Origin: Orlajensenia sp001423545
Lineage (GTDB): Bacteria; Actinomycetota; Actinomycetes; Actinomycetales; Microbacteriaceae
Reading direction: 5' to 3'
Assembly: GCA_001423545.1 (NCBI GenBank)
Contig: LMOK01000001.1
Span: forward strand, 1-64,000
DNA length: 64,000 nt
Shown here: positions 34,459-43,254 of the stretch, piece by piece
Numbering within the stretch: the stretch's first letter is position 1
Layout: the number at the start of each line of letters is the position of its first letter
Notes under the pieces: generated by a model
Told to the model about the DNA's origin: nothing
Seen by the model: only the letters and a program-made list of their open reading frames with translations
Database searches by the model: none
Program-made: the position numbers and the translations under genes

Positions 34459-34499
34459 GCCTGTCCACCGTCGGGCTCGCGCGTGTCCTGTGTACTCAT
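34455..34499 (-). CDS. Candidate small upstream ORF coupled to the PAP2 gene
   Basis: A 14-codon frame (MSTQDTREPDGGQA, then TGA) starts at an ATG with a good ribosome-binding site, AAGGAA, five bases upstream. Its TGA overlaps the GTG of the PAP2 gene, whose own upstream sequence has only a weak site. This is the arrangement of a coupling or regulatory leader frame. It shows no homology I can recognise. Confidence 0.4.
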   Translation of the reverse strand: MSTQDTREPDGGQA

Positions 34500-34600
34500 G
34501 ATGGTTCCTTGCTGCCGGGTGTTGAATCCCACACTGTATCCGCCCGCGAGCGTTGCGCCAGCCCCCTTGCCGACCCGACGCGCGCCCCTAGGCTGGTCTG

Positions 34601-35398
34601 ATGACAGCAGCCACAGATGCCAGAGACCGTTCCGTCCGCATCGGCGTCCAGGTTCAGCCGCAGCACGCCCACTACGCGAAGATCCGTGACACCGTCTCGG
34701 AGCTCGAGGATCTCGGCGTCGACATCCTGTTCAACTGGGATCACTTCTATCCGCTGAGCGGTCCGGCCGACGGCGAGCACTACGAGTCGTGGACCATGCT
34801 CGCCGCCTGGGCCGAGCAGACCAGCCGCGTCGAGATCGGCGCCCTCGTCAACTGCAACAGCTACCGCAACGCCGACCTGCAGGCCGACATGGCTCGCACC
34901 ATCGACAACATCAGCGACGGTCGGTTCATCTTCGGCACCGGCGCCGGCTGGTTCGAGCGCGACTACGACGAGTACGGCTACGAGTTCGGCACCCCGGGCA
35001 CCCGCATCAAGGCACTCGGAGAGGCGCTCCCTCGCATCGAGGAGCGCTGGACCAAGCTCAACCCCGCGCCGGTGCGGGACATCCCGATCCTGATCGGCGG
35101 CGGGGGAGAGAAGAAGACCCTCCGCATCGTCGCCCAGCACGCCGACGTCTGGCACAGCTTCTCCGACCCGGCGACCCTCGAGCACAAGCTCGGAGTGCTC
35201 GACGAGCACTGCGCCGTGGTCGGTCGCGACCCGCACGAGATCGAGATCTCCATCGAGCTCCGGCGCCAGAGCGACGCCGATGTCGAGGCGCTCCACGGCC
35301 TCGGCGCCCGGCTCTTCACCCTCGGCATCAGCGGACCCGACTACGACCTGGAGCCCGTGCGCCGGTGGCTCGCCTGGCGGGACCGCACCAACGCCTGA
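34601..35398 (+). CDS. LLM-class F420-dependent oxidoreductase
   Basis: The 265-residue luciferase-like monooxygenase-fold protein starts RIGVQVQPQHAHYAKIRDTVSELEDLGVDILFNWDHFYP and shows ARTIDNISDGRFIFGTGAGWFERDYDEYG. It ends with a beta-barrel closing block (PILIGGGGEKKTLRIVAQHADVWH). Cofactor F420 or FMN is inferred from the family. TAGGCT at 34589-34594 ends 6 bp before the ATG (leaderless). Confidence 0.85.
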   Translation: MTAATDARDRSVRIGVQVQPQHAHYAKIRDTVSELEDLGVDILFNWDHFYPLSGPADGEHYESWTMLAAWAEQTSRVEIGALVNCNSYRNADLQADMARTIDNISDGRFIFGTGAGWFERDYDEYGYEFGTPGTRIKALGEALPRIEERWTKLNPAPVRDIPILIGGGGEKKTLRIVAQHADVWHSFSDPATLEHKLGVLDEHCAVVGRDPHEIEISIELRRQSDADVEALHGLGARLFTLGISGPDYDLEPVRRWLAWRDRTNA

Positions 35399-35452
35399 TG
35401 CCCTCGGGCGGCATCCGGTGACGCCTCCACCTGAATCGAAAACCGAGCAACG

Positions 35453-35482
35453 TTCGCTTACAGACCTGTAAGTCTCTAGAGT
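35453..35482 (+). promoter_or_regulatory. GH1 gene promoter with palindromic operator
   Basis: CTTACAGACCTGTAAG (35457-35472) is a perfect 7-bp inverted repeat with a 2-bp centre. It lies between TTCGCT (35453-35458) and TAGAGT (35477-35482), that is, between -35 and -10, the usual position of a repressor site. The spacing resembles TetR-type operators; no regulator gene is adjacent. Confidence 0.55.
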
Positions 35483-35531
35483 GGACAGCACCCACGGCGT
35501 CGTGCGCCGTTCGACAAGAAAGTGACCTCCC

Positions 35532-36980
35532 ATGACCACGGGCAACGCCGACTACCGCGACTCCGGCCTCGATTTCCCCGCCGACTTCCTGTTCGGCTCC
35601 GCGACGGCCTCGTACCAGATCGAGGGGGCCGCCACCGAAGACGGTCGCGGCCCATCGATCTGGGACACCTTCAGCCACACTCCCGGCAAGGTCTGGAACG
35701 GCGACACGGGCGACGTGGCCGACGACCACTACCACCGCCTCGACGACGACCTCGACCTCATGAAGAGCCTGGGCCTCGAGGCGTACAGGTTCTCGATCGC
35801 GTGGCCGCGCATCCAGCCGACCGGTCGGGGCGAGGCCAACGAGGCCGGCCTGGCGTTCTACGAGCGTCTCGTCGACGGCCTGATCAGCCGCGGCATCCGC
35901 CCCATCGCCACTCTCTACCACTGGGACCTGCCGCAGGCGCTCGAGGACGAGGGCGGCTGGACCAACCGGGCCACGGCGTACGCCTTCGCCGACTACGCCC
36001 GCATCGTGGGGGAGCGACTCGGCGACCGCATCGAGGTGTGGACGACGCTCAACGAGCCGTGGTGCTCCGCCTACCTCGGCTACGGATCGGGGGCGCACGC
36101 TCCCGGCATCATGGACGGCGAGTCGTCGCTCGCCGCCGTTCACCACCTGAACCTGGCGCACGGCCTCGCGATCACCGCCCTGCAGGACGTCGTCACCAAC
36201 GACCCCGGCTTCTCGATCACGCTCAACCTGCACGTCATCCGCCCGGTCGGGGAGACCGGCGCCGAGGCGGCCCGTCGCATCGACGGCCTCGCCAATCGCG
36301 TCTTCCTCGGCCCGCTCCTGCACGGCGAGTACCCCGCCGACGTCATCGAGGACACGAAGGACGTCACGGACTGGGCCTTCGTGTACGAAGGCGACACGGC
36401 GATCATCAACCAGCCGATCTCGGTGCTGGGCGTCAACTACTACTCCACCGTCACGGTGCAGATGTGGGACGGCGTGAGCGAGCGGGTGAACGCCGACGGC
36501 CACAAGGACATGGGCGGCTCGCCCTGGCCCGGCTCGCGCGACGTGGAGTTCCTGGCGCAGGAGGGCCCGTACACCGAGATGGGCTGGAACATCGACCCGT
36601 CGGGCCTGGAGGAACTGCTCGTGGCGCTGCACGACGAGTTCCCCGACCTGCCTCTCATGGTCACCGAGAACGGCGCGGCGTTCGACGACATCGTGACCCA
36701 GGAGGCCGACGGCCCGGCCGTGCACGACATCGACCGCACCGACTACCTGCGCCGCCATTTCACCGCCGCCCACCGTGCGATGCAGCGCGGGGTCGACCTG
36801 CGCGGCTACCAGGTCTGGTCGCTCCTGGACAACTTCGAGTGGGGCTACGGCTACTCCAAGCGCTTCGGCATCGTGCGGGTCGACTTCGACACCCTCGAGC
36901 GCCTGCCGAAGGACTCGGCGAAGTGGTACTCGGAGCTCATCAGGACCCGGAGCCTGCCCGAGACCCCGGCGGCGTACTGA
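35532..36980 (+). CDS. Glycoside hydrolase family 1 beta-glucosidase
   Basis: The 482-residue TIM barrel hydrolyses beta-glycosides. It has the N-terminal signature FLFGSATASYQIEGAATEDGRGPSIWDTF, the acid/base Glu in WTTLNEPWCSAYLGYG near residue 176, and the nucleophile in LPLMVTENGAAFDD. The aglycone-site block QVWSLLDNFEWGYGYSKRFGIVRVD is near the C-terminus. There is no signal peptide, so it is cytoplasmic. It probably responds to a sugar ligand through the palindrome upstream. Confidence 0.94.
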   Translation: MTTGNADYRDSGLDFPADFLFGSATASYQIEGAATEDGRGPSIWDTFSHTPGKVWNGDTGDVADDHYHRLDDDLDLMKSLGLEAYRFSIAWPRIQPTGRGEANEAGLAFYERLVDGLISRGIRPIATLYHWDLPQALEDEGGWTNRATAYAFADYARIVGERLGDRIEVWTTLNEPWCSAYLGYGSGAHAPGIMDGESSLAAVHHLNLAHGLAITALQDVVTNDPGFSITLNLHVIRPVGETGAEAARRIDGLANRVFLGPLLHGEYPADVIEDTKDVTDWAFVYEGDTAIINQPISVLGVNYYSTVTVQMWDGVSERVNADGHKDMGGSPWPGSRDVEFLAQEGPYTEMGWNIDPSGLEELLVALHDEFPDLPLMVTENGAAFDDIVTQEADGPAVHDIDRTDYLRRHFTAAHRAMQRGVDLRGYQVWSLLDNFEWGYGYSKRFGIVRVDFDTLERLPKDSAKWYSELIRTRSLPETPAAY

Positions 36981-37021
36981 GCAGCGGCATTCCGACACCG
37001 AGTCTCGCTACGATGAGCCGA

Positions 37022-37894
37022 ATGACGACGAGCGACCCAGTCCTGAGCGACCCGGCCCTGAGCCTTCCCGTGCCGGCGGATGCCGCCTGGCAGCACCAGT
37101 ACCCCTACAGCGAGAAGATGTCGCGCCGGGAGTACGAGAAGCAGAAGCGGCGCCTGCAGATCGAACTGCTGAAGCTGCAGGCCTGGGTCAAGGACACCGA
37201 CCAGAAGATCGTGATCCTGTTCGAGGGTCGCGACGCCGCAGGCAAGGGCGGGTCGATCAAGCGCTTCACCGAGCACCTCAACCCCCGTGGTGCCCGAGTC
37301 GTCGCCCTTGCGGTGCCGACCGAGCGCGAGCGGCGGCAGTGGTACTTCCAGCGCTACGTCGAGCACCTCCCCACGGGCGGCGAGATCGTGCTGTTCGACC
37401 GCTCCTGGTACAACCGGGCCGGAGTCGAGCACGTGATGGGCTACTGCTCGCCGCAGGAGTACGCGGAGTTCATCCGTTCCACTCCCGAGTTCGAACGGAT
37501 GCTGGTGCTGAGCGAGGTGAGCCTCATCAAGTTCTGGTTCTCCGTCGGCCGCGAGGAGCAGCGCGAGAGGTTCGCCTCGCGCAGCGACGACGCCGTCAAG
37601 CAGTGGAAGCTCTCGCCGACGGACCTCGCGAGCCTCGACAAGTGGGACGACTACTCGGAGGCGAAGGAGGCCATGTTCGCCGCGACGGACACTCCGCACG
37701 CGCCGTGGACCGTGGTCAAGTCCAACGACAAGAAGCGGGCCCGCATCGAAGCGATGCGCTGGGTGCTCTCGCGCTTCGACTACCCGGGCAAGGACGCGGC
37801 CATCGTGGGCGTTCCCGACCCGCTCGTCATCGGCAGCCCGTCCGTCGTCTACGACGAGGGCGAGACGCCGATCGCGCCGCCCGAGGTGGCCTGA
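37022..37894 (+). CDS. Polyphosphate kinase 2 family protein
   Basis: The 290-residue P-loop kinase has ILFEGRDAAGKGGSIKRFTEHLNPRGARV (Walker A, near residue 65), WYFQRYVEHLPTGGEIVLFDRSWYNRAGVEHVMGYC (Walker B/lid), and a C-terminal block DKKRARIEAMRWVLSRFDYPGKD. It should transfer phosphate between polyphosphate and a nucleotide; the preferred nucleotide is not evident. TACGAT at 37009-37014 with 7 bp to the ATG supports this start over the in-frame ATG at 37013. Confidence 0.92.
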   Translation: MTTSDPVLSDPALSLPVPADAAWQHQYPYSEKMSRREYEKQKRRLQIELLKLQAWVKDTDQKIVILFEGRDAAGKGGSIKRFTEHLNPRGARVVALAVPTERERRQWYFQRYVEHLPTGGEIVLFDRSWYNRAGVEHVMGYCSPQEYAEFIRSTPEFERMLVLSEVSLIKFWFSVGREEQRERFASRSDDAVKQWKLSPTDLASLDKWDDYSEAKEAMFAATDTPHAPWTVVKSNDKKRARIEAMRWVLSRFDYPGKDAAIVGVPDPLVIGSPSVVYDEGETPIAPPEVA

Positions 37895-37909
37895 GGGGTC
37901 TCCCGCTCG

Positions 37910-39055
37910 TCAGCCGACCGGCAGCGGGCGGCCCGCGCGCATCTCGCGCACCAGGTGCTCGACGACCTTCGTCAGGTCGCCGCCCGAGGCCTCGGCGACG
38001 GCGAGCTGGCGCTGATAGCTCCCACCGGCATCCAGCACCTCGATCACCTGACCGAGTTCCTCGGTGCAGTCGAGGCGCTCGGCGATCGGCATCAGGGCCT
38101 CGACCAGCTCGCGCAGGTCGTCGGTGACCAACCGCTCGCGGCCCGACGCATCGAGGATGATCTCGGCGTCGAGGCCGTAGCGGGCAGCACGCCACTTGTT
38201 CTCGCGGGTGTACCACGGCTGCAGCCATGCGAGGGTCTCGCCGTTGTCGAGTCGCTCGCTCATCCACTCCACGAGGCACTGGATGAGTGCGGCCAGGGCG
38301 CCGAGCTCCAGCGCCGTCGGCACGCCGTCGCAGGCGCGCGTCTCGAGAGTTCCCCACTTCGGAGAGGGGCGGATGTCGGTGCGCACCTCGCTGTCGTCGT
38401 CGATGACCCCGGTGACGACCATGTCGTCGACGAAGCGCTCGTACGCCGCCCAGTCCTCGAACTGCCACGGCAGGCCGGCCGTGGGCAGCTGCTGGAACAT
38501 CAACGCGCGGTTCGAGGCGTAACCCGTGTCGACGCCGGCCCAGAACGGACTCGACGCCGAGAGCGCCTGCAGGTGCGGGATGTAGCTGAGCAGTGCGCCG
38601 AGGATCGGGATGGCCTTGTCGCGTGACTCGATTCCGACGTGGACGTGCACGCCCCAGATCATCATGTTGCGACCCCAGTACTGCGTGCGGTCGATGAGGC
38701 GGTGGTAGCGCTCCTTGTCGGTGACCTGCTGGTCGTACCACTGGCTGAACGGATGCGACCCGGCGCACATGAGATCGGCACCGAACGGCTCGGCTGCAGC
38801 GCGCACCTCGTCGACGAGCTCGCCCATCTGAGCGACGGCTCCGCCGATGGTGTCGTGCACGCCCGAGACGATCTCGACGGTGTTGAGCAGCAGCTCCGTG
38901 GTGATGTGCGGGTGGTGCTCCTCGTCGGCGGGACGCACGGCCCCGAGAACCTGGGGGGCCACGCCGGTGAGTTCACCGCTGCCCTTGTCGACGAGCGCGA
39001 GCTCCCACTCGATGCCGACGGTCGAGCGTTCCGATCGGGCGAAACTGATGTGCAC
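37910..39055 (-). CDS. YbdK-type carboxylate-amine ligase (glutamate-cysteine ligase family 2)
   Basis: The 381-residue protein has the GCS2 family start RSERSTVGIEWELALVD (metal-binding Glu), then MCAGSHPFSQWYDQQVTDKERYHRLIDRTQYWGRNMMIWGVHVHVGI, and later ETRACDGVPTALELGALAALIQ. It forms an amide between glutamate-like acids and an amine; relatives have weak glutamate-cysteine ligase activity. It is convergent with the PPK2 gene. Confidence 0.88.
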   Translation of the reverse strand: MHISFARSERSTVGIEWELALVDKGSGELTGVAPQVLGAVRPADEEHHPHITTELLLNTVEIVSGVHDTIGGAVAQMGELVDEVRAAAEPFGADLMCAGSHPFSQWYDQQVTDKERYHRLIDRTQYWGRNMMIWGVHVHVGIESRDKAIPILGALLSYIPHLQALSASSPFWAGVDTGYASNRALMFQQLPTAGLPWQFEDWAAYERFVDDMVVTGVIDDDSEVRTDIRPSPKWGTLETRACDGVPTALELGALAALIQCLVEWMSERLDNGETLAWLQPWYTRENKWRAARYGLDAEIILDASGRERLVTDDLRELVEALMPIAERLDCTEELGQVIEVLDAGGSYQRQLAVAEASGGDLTKVVEHLVREMRAGRPLPVG

Positions 39056-39185
39056 GCGTCAGCCGTTCTCTCTTCGGGCCACCGGTGTGGCGAGCCGCCT
39101 GACGGCCATCCTCGCAGTTCGCCGCCCGGACGGGGGTCGTGACACTTCGGCCGCCGCCGAACTGTGCGAGGCATACGCTCGAACC

Positions 39186-40100
39186 ATGGTCACCGACACC
39201 GCCGATCCCGGAACCCGCGTCTCGGCGCTCACCCTCGTGGCGATCGCCGTGACGGTGCTGGCGTGGGCATCGGCCTTCGTGGTGATCCGTGCCGTCGGAG
39301 CGCACTTCTCCCCGGGCGCCCTCACCCTGGGCCGACTGCTGGTCGGATCCATCGTGCTCGGCGTCGTCCTGCTCGCCCGGCGAGGCTGGGTGCGCCCGTC
39401 GGCACGGGACTGGCTGCTCCTCGTCGGCTGTGGGATCTCCTGGTTCGCGGTCTACAACATCGCGCTCAACGCCGCGGAGCTCGAGCTCGACGCGGGCACG
39501 ACGGCGATGCTGGTCAACGTCGGCCCCATCCTCATCGCCGTGCTGGCCGGGACGGTGCTGCGCGAGGGGATCCCGCCCTGGCTCATCGGTGGTGCTGTGG
39601 TGTCCCTCGTCGGTGTGGTGCTCATCTCCATCGGCAGTCAGGGCGTCGCCGTCGGGAGCGGCTGGGGCATCGCGCTCTGCCTCCTCGCCGCCGTGAGCTA
39701 CGCCATCGGCGTCATCCTGCAGAAGGTCGTGCTGCGACGCCTCCCGGCGCTCCAGGTCACCTGGATCGCCTGCACGGTGGGAGCCGTCGTGTGCCTGCCG
39801 TTCCTCGCGCAGCTCGTGGGGGAGACCCTCGCAGCACCCGCCACCTCGGTCTGGGGCGTGATCTACCTCGGCGCGGTGCCCACTGCTCTCGCATTCACCA
39901 CCTGGGCGTACGCCCTCAGTCGCATGCCGGCCGGCAGGCTGGGCGTGACGACCTACCTGGTGCCGCCGCTCACGATCGTGATCGCCTGGGCCTTCCTCGC
40001 CGAGGTGCCCGCGCCGCTCCAGGTGGTCGGCGGTGTCGTCTGCCTGGTCGGGGTGGCGCTCTCACGGATGCCGTCCCGGCGACGGTCGGTGGTGCTATGA
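39186..40100 (+). CDS. EamA/DMT family transporter
   Basis: The 304-residue protein has ten hydrophobic helices in two EamA halves; each begins with a motif such as VLAWASAFVVIRAVGAHFSPGALTLGRL and AVSYAIGVILQKVVLRRLPALQVTW. It probably exports small metabolites. TACGCT at 39174-39179 with 6 bp to the ATG suggests a leaderless transcript. The stop overlaps the next ATG (ATGA), so the ArsR-type regulator is co-translated and may control it. Confidence 0.88.
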   Translation: MVTDTADPGTRVSALTLVAIAVTVLAWASAFVVIRAVGAHFSPGALTLGRLLVGSIVLGVVLLARRGWVRPSARDWLLLVGCGISWFAVYNIALNAAELELDAGTTAMLVNVGPILIAVLAGTVLREGIPPWLIGGAVVSLVGVVLISIGSQGVAVGSGWGIALCLLAAVSYAIGVILQKVVLRRLPALQVTWIACTVGAVVCLPFLAQLVGETLAAPATSVWGVIYLGAVPTALAFTTWAYALSRMPAGRLGVTTYLVPPLTIVIAWAFLAEVPAPLQVVGGVVCLVGVALSRMPSRRRSVVL

Positions 40101-40795
40101 CGACCCCCACGGATGCCGCAGCCGACGTGGCGGCGCTCGCGTCGCTGCTCGGCGATCCCACCCGCGCGGCGTTCTGTCTCGCCCTCCTCGACGGCCGGGC
40201 GTGGACGGCGGGGGAGCTGGCGCGCCTCGCCGGCGTGAGTCCGGCGACGGCGAGCGGGCATCTCGATCGACTCGTGCGTGGAGGACTGCTGGCGGAGGAA
40301 CGCCAGGGGCGCCACCGTTACGTGCGTCTTGCGGGGCCGGATGCAGCTCACGTCGTCGAGGTGCTGGCTTCGAGCACGCGCCCCGCAGCACCCCGGAACT
40401 CCTACGCAGCCGTGCGGGCGGGCGCAGGACTGGCCGCAGCGCGCACGTGCTACGACCACCTGGCCGGACGCCTCGGCGTCGGGGTGCTCGACGCCCTCGA
40501 CCAGCGCGAGTACGTCAGCCGCGCCGACGGGATCGCCATGACGGCGTCCGGAGCCCTCTGGCTGGCGTCGCTCGGCGTCGACGTCGACGGCATCCGTCGC
40601 GCGCAGCGACCCGTCGTGCGTCTGTGCCTCGACTGGACCGAACGCCGGTCGCACCTGGCCGGGGGAGTCGGTGCCGCGCTGGCCGCGGTCTTCCTCGAGC
40701 GCGACTGGATCCGCCGGGCCGACGGACGCGCGATCACGGTGACGGATGCCGGTCGCGCAGGCCTGCAACGCGAGCTCGGGCTGGCCATCGACTGA
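40097..40795 (+). CDS. ArsR-type winged-helix regulator
   Basis: The 232-residue protein has an N-terminal ArsR winged helix (LLGDPTRAAFCLALLDGRAWTAGELARLAGVSPATASGHLDRLVRGGLL, residues 17-65; wing RQGRHRYVRL). The C-terminal half of about 140 residues is unlike classical metal-sensing ArsR proteins and carries no obvious metal ligands. It overlaps the EamA exporter gene by four bases and probably regulates that operon. Confidence 0.85.
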   Translation: MTTPTDAAADVAALASLLGDPTRAAFCLALLDGRAWTAGELARLAGVSPATASGHLDRLVRGGLLAEERQGRHRYVRLAGPDAAHVVEVLASSTRPAAPRNSYAAVRAGAGLAAARTCYDHLAGRLGVGVLDALDQREYVSRADGIAMTASGALWLASLGVDVDGIRRAQRPVVRLCLDWTERRSHLAGGVGAALAAVFLERDWIRRADGRAITVTDAGRAGLQRELGLAID

Positions 40796-40970
40796 GCATC
40801 CGTGGTCGATTACCCGTTACGGCCGGAATCTGCGAGAATGGTCAATCGAGTTCCTTTTCCGCCCGACCCTCTAATCAGGCCTCTGGAACTCCCCTTGAAC
40901 CTTTGCCGAGTGTGCACCCCACGCTCACGGCTGTCAGTTCGCCCAACCTCATAGAACACACAGGAGAATT

Positions 40971-41390
40971 GTGGCTGTCAAGATTCGTCTCAAGCGCCTC
41001 GGAAAGATCCGCGCACCCTACTACCGCATCGTCGTCGCCGACTCGCGCACCAAGCGCGACGGTCGCGTGATCGAGGAGATCGGCAAGTACCACCCCACCG
41101 AGGAGCCCTCGTTCATCGAGGTCGACTCCGCGCGTGCGCAGTACTGGCTCAGCGTCGGCGCCCAGCCGACCGAGCAGGTCGCCGCGCTCCTCAAGCTCAC
41201 CGGCGACTGGGGCACCTTCAAGGGTGACAAGAACGCCAAGAGCACCGTCAAGGTGAAGGAGCCCAAGGCTGCCTTCGTCGCCGACGAGAAGAAGAAGCCG
41301 GTCCTCAAGCCCAAGGCCGAGAAGCCGGCCGCCAAGGCCGAGGCTCCCGCCGACGAGGCCGTCGAGGCTGCAACGGACGAGCAGGCCTAG
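40971..41390 (+). CDS. rpsP: 30S ribosomal protein S16
   Basis: The 139-residue protein starts AVKIRLKRLGKIRAPYYRIVVADSRTKRDGR, the S16 signature. A Lys/Ala/Glu-rich tail of about 50 residues extends beyond the conserved domain, as in other actinobacteria. The GTG start is preceded by CAGGAG. It is first gene of the rpsP-khpA-rimM set. Confidence 0.96.
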   Translation: MAVKIRLKRLGKIRAPYYRIVVADSRTKRDGRVIEEIGKYHPTEEPSFIEVDSARAQYWLSVGAQPTEQVAALLKLTGDWGTFKGDKNAKSTVKVKEPKAAFVADEKKKPVLKPKAEKPAAKAEAPADEAVEAATDEQA

Positions 41391-41392
41391 TC

Positions 41393-41635
41393 TTGCTCGC
41401 TCCCGCCGTCGAGCACCTGGTCAAGGGGATCGTCGATCACCCTGATGACGTCCAGGTGCTCACCAAGAACACCCCGCGTGGCGAGATCCTCGAGGTTCGC
41501 GTGAACCCCGAGGACCTCGGTCGCGTGATCGGTCGTGCCGGTCGTACCGCGAAGGCGGTGCGTACCCTCGTCACCGCCCTCGCGGACGGTCGACGGGTTC
41601 GCGTCGACGTCGTCGACACCGACTCGGCGCGGTGA
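41393..41635 (+). CDS. khpA: KH-domain RNA-binding protein KhpA
   Basis: The 80-residue single KH domain has the GxxG loop in LGRVIGRAGRTAKAVRTLV. It lies between rpsP and rimM as in most Gram-positives. Members pair with KhpB and bind many RNAs. TTG start two bases after the rpsP stop; its own stop overlaps the rimM start (GTGA). Confidence 0.93.
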   Translation: MLAPAVEHLVKGIVDHPDDVQVLTKNTPRGEILEVRVNPEDLGRVIGRAGRTAKAVRTLVTALADGRRVRVDVVDTDSAR

Positions 41636-42327
41636 ACGCCGACGCGCAGAAGCGCACGCAACTGAGAGTCGGTCGCCTCCTGAAGGCGCACGGACTCAAG
41701 GGCGCGATCAAGCTCGAGCTCTACACGGACGCCCCGGAACGACGCTTCGTTCCGGGCGCCGTGTTCAGCCTGCAGGTGCCGCCCGGAACTCCGTGGCACG
41801 GCAAGTCGATCGAGCTCATCGAACTCCGCTGGTACAACCAGCACCCCGTCGGGTTCTTCAAGGACGTGCCCGACCGCACCGCAGCAGAGGCTCTCGCCAA
41901 GGCCATCCTCTGGGTCGACCAGGACCCCACCGAGCTCACGGGTGAGGAAGACGCCTGGTACGACCACCAACTCGTCGGCCTCGACGTCGTGCGCGACGGC
42001 GTGAAGGTGGGCCTCGTCGCCCGCATCGACCACCTGCCTGCGCAGGACCTCATCATCGTCAAGACCACGACGGGCGAGGTCATGGTGCCCTTCGTCTCCG
42101 CCATCGTGCCGTCCGTCGACCTCACGACCGGTGTCGTCACGGTGACCCCTCCGATCGGCCTCTTCGAGGAGATCCCCGACGACGATGATGCTCCGGATGC
42201 CGCCGATGCTCCGGATGCCGCCGACGCTCCGGATGCCGCAGCCGACGCCTCTGAGAACGAGGCCGAACCGTCTGCCGAGCCCGTCTCCGACGACGCGTCG
42301 CCTGACGCAGCACCGTCGGAGAACTGA
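41632..42327 (+). CDS. rimM: Ribosome maturation factor RimM
   Basis: The 231-residue protein has the RimM N-domain (RVGRLLKAHGLKGAIKLELYTDAPERRF) and PRC barrel (YDHQLVGLDVVRDGVKVGLVARI; VPFVSAIVPSVDLTTGVVTVTPPIGLFE). It helps assemble the 30S head near S19. The last 55 residues form an acidic Asp/Ala/Glu-rich tail from an 18-bp tandem repeat and are not part of the fold. Normally trmD follows; here trmD is 13.5 kb away. Confidence 0.94.
   Translation: MNADAQKRTQLRVGRLLKAHGLKGAIKLELYTDAPERRFVPGAVFSLQVPPGTPWHGKSIELIELRWYNQHPVGFFKDVPDRTAAEALAKAILWVDQDPTELTGEEDAWYDHQLVGLDVVRDGVKVGLVARIDHLPAQDLIIVKTTTGEVMVPFVSAIVPSVDLTTGVVTVTPPIGLFEEIPDDDDAPDAADAPDAADAPDAAADASENEAEPSAEPVSDDASPDAAPSEN
42187..42240 (+). 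repeat. 3 x 18-bp tandem repeat in the rimM 3' end
   Basis: Three in-frame units of 18 bp encode the tail repeat DAPDAA. Units 1 and 2 are identical and unit 3 differs at two bases. Each contains the word CCGGATGCCG. Confidence 0.75.
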
Positions 42328-42337
42328 CCTCGCTCGC

Positions 42338-42985
42338 GTGAGCCGCACGCCCGCTGACATTCCGGCATTCGATGCCGTGATCGTCGCGGGCGGGCGGGCG
42401 CACCGCCTCGGCGGTACCTCCAAGCCGGCACTGCTCTGGAACGGTCGCTCCCTGGCCGAGCGCAGTCTCGGCGCCGTCGCTGCCGCCCGCAGCACCGTGT
42501 GGGTGGGCGATGCGGCGCAGCCGCTTCCGGAGCAGGTCCTCGTCGCGCGCGAGCACCCGCTGTACGGTGGTCCCGCTGCCGCTCTGGCTGCCGGCTTGGC
42601 CGCGTTGCCGCATCCGCTCGCCCCGATCATCGTCGTGATCGCCGTCGACCTTCCCCGCATCGAGGAGGCCGTCGCCGTGCTGCTCGCGGGGGTCATGACG
42701 GGCGAGATTCCGCCGTCCGACGGGGTGATCGGCGTCGACGCCGCCGGATTCCGCCAGCCGCTGCTCGCCGCCTACGACGCGGCCGCGCTCGAGGCCGCCG
42801 TGCGCGCGTACGCGTCAGAACATGACGGCACGCTCGACGGCGCCTCGTTGCGCCGCCTGATCGGCGGGCTGACGCTGCGAGAGGTCGCTCTTCCCGAAGG
42901 TCTGGCCGCCGACGTCGATACCCCCGCAGATGCCGCGTACCATGGCATCGCCCTGCCGAACGAGACCGAGGAGCCCACGCCATGA
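42338..42985 (+). CDS. MobA-like NTP transferase (molybdenum cofactor guanylyltransferase type)
   Basis: The 215-residue Rossmann-like nucleotidyltransferase begins DAVIVAGGRAHRLGGTSKPALLWNGRSLAERSL (the GG-R-LGG-K loop). EHPLYGGPAAALAAGLAALP and the metal-binding VVIAVDLPRIEEAV follow. With DUF6457 and moeA downstream and a molybdopterin nitrate reductase beyond, attachment of GMP to molybdopterin is the likely job. The GTG start lies 10 bases after rimM and the gene overlaps the DUF6457 gene by four bases. Confidence 0.83.
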   Translation: MSRTPADIPAFDAVIVAGGRAHRLGGTSKPALLWNGRSLAERSLGAVAAARSTVWVGDAAQPLPEQVLVAREHPLYGGPAAALAAGLAALPHPLAPIIVVIAVDLPRIEEAVAVLLAGVMTGEIPPSDGVIGVDAAGFRQPLLAAYDAAALEAAVRAYASEHDGTLDGASLRRLIGGLTLREVALPEGLAADVDTPADAAYHGIALPNETEEPTP

Positions 42986-43254
42986 CGAACACGCCCGACG
43001 GCCTCGACGACTGGGTGCGCAATGTCTCCGTCCGCCTCGACGCCGACGGTTCCTCCTTGGGCGACCTCGAGGTGGAGATCCCTGTGCTGCTCGATCTGGC
43101 TCGGGATGCCGCTCACGGCGTCGCCCGCCCGGCCGCGCCGGTGACGACCTTCCTGCTCGGCTATGCCGCCGGCCGGACCGGTGCCGACGCTGCCGAGGTG
43201 CGCCGACTGGCCACGCTGCTCGCCGAGCTCGCGGGCACCGGCGAGACCGAGTGA
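42982..43254 (+). CDS. DUF6457 family protein
   Basis: The 90-residue helical protein (LDDWVRNVSVRLDADGSSLG... VTTFLLGYAAGRTGADAAEVRRLATLLAELA) is conserved between Moco genes in actinobacteria. Overlaps with both neighbours (ATGA and GTGA) tie it to the MobA-like and MoeA proteins. A cofactor-assembly role is inferred from context only. Confidence 0.72.
   Translation: MTNTPDGLDDWVRNVSVRLDADGSSLGDLEVEIPVLLDLARDAAHGVARPAAPVTTFLLGYAAGRTGADAAEVRRLATLLAELAGTGETE

Noticed and set aside
35522..37894. A 790-codon frame suggesting a fusion of a GH1-region protein to PPK2
   Set aside because: The first 500 codons are an Arg-rich shadow of the GH1 gene; PPK2 starts at 37022 behind its own -10 box.
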